A stretch of 7,395 nt of DNA from assembly GCA_021850555.1 (NCBI GenBank), contig JAJZLX010000325.1, positions 1 through 7,395 on the forward strand. The letters run 5' to 3'. Each line of letters begins with the position of its first letter. The first letter of the stretch is position 1. Position numbers and translations under genes: made by a program. Under the pieces are notes generated by a model that was given only the letters and a program-made list of their open reading frames with translations, did not search any database and had not been told where the DNA came from. Shown here piece after piece: positions 5,428 to 7,395 of the stretch. The DNA comes from Pseudomonadota bacterium. GTDB taxonomy: Bacteria; Pseudomonadota; Gammaproteobacteria; Steroidobacterales; Steroidobacteraceae.

Positions 5428-7395
5428 ATGAAGAGAATGCTCGTGAATGCGACTCAGGAAGAGGAACTGCGGGTCGCGCTGGTCGATGGACAGAAGCTTT
5501 TTGACCTCAGTATCGAAATACCCTCCCGAGAACAGAAAAAAGCCAACGTTTACAAAGGCCGTATCTCCCGCGTCGAACCCTCCCTCGAAGCCTGCTTCGT
5601 CGACTACGGCGCCCAGCGCCACGGCTTTCTGCCGCTGAAGGAAGTCTCCCGCGAATATTTCCGGCAAGCCCCCCAGGGCAGGCTCAACATCCGCGAGCTC
5701 CTCGCCGAAGGCCAGGACCTCATCGTGCAGGTGGAGAAAGAGGAACGCGGCAACAAGGGCGCGGCGCTCACCACCTTCGTCAGTCTCGCCGGACGCTTCC
5801 TCGTGCTGATGCCGAACAACCCCCGCGCGGGCGGGGTCTCCCGGCGCATCGAGGGCGAGGATCGCGACCAGATGCGCGAGGTCATGGGCCAGCTGCGGAT
5901 TCCCGAGGGCATGGGCGCCATCGTGCGCACGGCCGGCGTCGGGCGCAGCGCCGAGGAATTGCAATGGGACCTCGATAATCTCGCGGCGCAATGGCAGCAG
6001 ATCTCGGCCGCCGCGGAGGGCCGGCCCGCCCCGTTCCTCGTCTTCCGGGAAAGTGATGCGGTGACGCGTGCGCTGCGCGATTACCTTTCCGATGACATCG
6101 GCGAGGTGCTGGTCGATGACGCGGGGGCCTTCCAGAAGGCGCAGGAGTACATGCAGCGCTTCATGCCCGCCGATGCCCAGCGGCGCCTGAAGCTCTATAC
6201 CGATGACATCCAGCTGTTCACCCGCTACCAGATCGAGAGCCAGATCGAGTCCGCGTACGCGCACAAGGTGCAACTGCCTTCAGGCGGCAGCATCGTCATC
6301 GACTATACCGAGGCGCTGGTCTCGATCGACATCAACTCCGCTCGCGCCACCAAGGGCAGCGACATCGAGACCACGGCGCTCAACACCAATCTCGAGGCCG
6401 CCGATGAGATCGCCCGCCAGCTGCGCATCCGCGACATCGGCGGCCTCATCGTCATCGACTTCATCGACATGGAATCGGGCAAGAATCAGCGCGAGGTCGA
6501 GGACCGGCTGCGCGATGCCATGAAGATGGACCGCGCGCGCATCCAGATCGGCAAGCTCTCGCGGTTCGGGCTGCTGGAGATGTCACGCCAGCGGCTGCGC
6601 CCCTCGCTCGGGGAGTCGAGCCATATCGTCTGCCCCCGCTGCCAGGGCAAGGGCAACATCCGCAGCGTCGAGTCGATGGCGCTCGCGGTGCTGCGCCTGG
6701 TCGGCGAGGAGATGCGCAAGGATCGCACGACCAAGGTCATCACCCAGCTGCCCGTGGAGGTGGCCACGTACCTGTTCAATGAGAAGCGCGAGTGGCTGCG
6801 CACGCTCGAGGACAAGAGCGAGGCGGAGCTCGTCATCGTTCCGAACCCGCACATCCAGACGCCCGAGTATTCCATCAAGAGGGTGCGCGACGATGAGGCG
6901 GAGCTGCCCGAGAACCGCCAGACGAGTTATCTCATGCCCGCCACCCCCGAGGTGGCCGAGCCCGGAGGTGCCCACGACAAGCGCCCCGCCTCCGAAGCCC
7001 CGGCGGTCGTGCCCATCCTGCCGTCAACACCCGCGCCCATGACGATGCAGGCGGCCCAGGCCGCCGTTCCCGCGCAACGCGGCCCGAGCGAGTCCCTTCC
7101 CATGAAAGGATTCTGGTCCCGCCTGAAGGGCCTGTTCTCGCCCGAAGAGCCGGTGGCAGAGGTGCAGGTCGCGGCCGCCGCGGCGCCCGCTGCCAGCCCG
7201 CGCCACGGCGAGCGGACCCAGGAAGGACGCCGGGACCATGGTCGGCCGCAGCGTCGCGGCGACGGGCGCCGCCCTCACGGCGAGGCGCGACGAGGCCAGG
7301 GCGAGAGCCGGGGCGCGGAAGGCAGGAGTCGGGACCGACGCGACCGGGACCGCCCTTACACATCGACCGAAGGCAGGCGGGGCGCAGGGCAAGGG
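5428..7395 (+). CDS. rne: Ribonuclease E, N-terminal 656 residues (runs off window)
   Basis: RNase E is the endonuclease that starts mRNA decay and processes rRNA and tRNA, and scaffolds the degradosome at the inner membrane. The start [21 protein letters not shown] matches E. coli. The S1/5'-sensor region is intact (Phe57, Phe67; Arg167-Thr168 match E. coli Arg169-Thr170). The DNase I-like catalytic site has Asp301 (SIDINSA) and Asp344 (IVIDFIDM), equal to E. coli 303 and 346, and the zinc link is CPRC (402-405). After about 500 the sequence turns Pro/Ala-rich and disordered. Residues 559-571 ([13 protein letters not shown]) fit the amphipathic membrane-targeting helix, and from about 592 an Arg/Gly/Asp-rich stretch fits the first RNA-binding region. 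The presence of both separates it from RNase G. The frame is open to the window edge, so the degradosome-binding part is not visible. Long leader suggests feedback control. Confidence 0.97.
   Translation, partial: MKRMLVNATQEEELRVALVDGQKLFDLSIEIPSREQKKANVYKGRISRVEPSLEACFVDYGAQRHGFLPLKEVSREYFRQAPQGRLNIRELLAEGQDLIVQVEKEERGNKGAALTTFVSLAGRFLVLMPNNPRAGGVSRRIEGEDRDQMREVMGQLRIPEGMGAIVRTAGVGRSAEELQWDLDNLAAQWQQISAAAEGRPAPFLVFRESDAVTRALRDYLSDDIGEVLVDDAGAFQKAQEYMQRFMPADAQRRLKLYTDDIQLFTRYQIESQIESAYAHKVQLPSGGSIVIDYTEALVSIDINSARATKGSDIETTALNTNLEAADEIARQLRIRDIGGLIVIDFIDMESGKNQREVEDRLRDAMKMDRARIQIGKLSRFGLLEMSRQRLRPSLGESSHIVCPRCQGKGNIRSVESMALAVLRLVGEEMRKDRTTKVITQLPVEVATYLFNEKREWLRTLEDKSEAELVIVPNPHIQTPEYSIKRVRDDEAELPENRQTSYLMPATPEVAEPGGAHDKRPASEAPAVVPILPSTPAPMTMQAAQAAVPAQRGPSESLPMKGFWSRLKGLFSPEEPVAEVQVAAAAAPAASPRHGERTQEGRRDHGRPQRRGDGRRPHGEARRGQGESRGAEGRSRDRRDRDRPYTSTEGRRGAGQG

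Noticed and set aside
5169..5504. A 111-codon plus-strand frame in the rne leader
   Set aside because: No ribosome-binding site or known motif; it overlaps the rne start out of frame and covers the leader hairpins.
5083..6273. A 396-codon minus-strand open frame antisense to the rne leader and rne
   Set aside because: It lies opposite conserved rne codons, has no recognisable domain, and crosses the structured leader.
1..7395. CRISPR array, tRNA/rRNA gene, insertion sequence or defence/toxin-antitoxin system
   Set aside because: No spaced identical repeats, tRNA-like cloverleaf, transposase motif or intact defence gene was seen; the only accessory trace is the dead Fic remnant.

Overview
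This window is core chromosome from a high-GC gammaproteobacterium. Every intact gene is a housekeeping gene, and the order is the gammaproteobacterial cluster rne / rluC / maf(yceF) / yceD-rpmF-plsX-fabH. The proteins follow the E. coli forms closely, for example the RNase E start MKRML-NAT and the FabH length of 317 aa. The GC-rich codon use and GTG/TTG starts point away from the Enterobacterales, but I cannot name a genus from sequence alone.

Layout. Positions 1-26 hold an intrinsic terminator for a plus-strand gene that lies left of the window. Positions 27-288 contain no gene I can support, only inverted repeats. Positions 289 to about 577 (minus strand) hold a decayed remnant of a Fic-family protein. 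From 3395 down to 680 the minus strand carries yceD, rpmF, plsX and fabH in a tight operon: the gaps are 17 and 18 nt, and plsX and fabH overlap by 4 nt. A near-consensus sigma70 promoter ends about 10 nt before the yceD ATG. Divergent from it, maf (3490-4068, plus) runs into the convergent rluC (4019-5077, minus), and the two coding regions overlap by 50 bp. rluC and rne diverge from a 350-nt region with a symmetric -10 element and a long structured rne leader. rne starts at 5428 and leaves the window at 7395 still open.

The genes combine ribosome work (L32, 23S pseudouridylation by RluC), the start of phospholipid and fatty-acid synthesis (PlsX, FabH), nucleotide clean-up (Maf) and RNA turnover (RNase E). 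No defence system, mobile element or CRISPR array was seen, and no undescribed multi-gene system. The points that deserve a second look are regulatory or structural: the promoter and repeat architecture between yceD and maf, the rne leader hairpins, the symmetric -10, the maf/rluC overlap, the start choices, and the synteny break with the Fic remnant after fabH, where fabD would normally follow.
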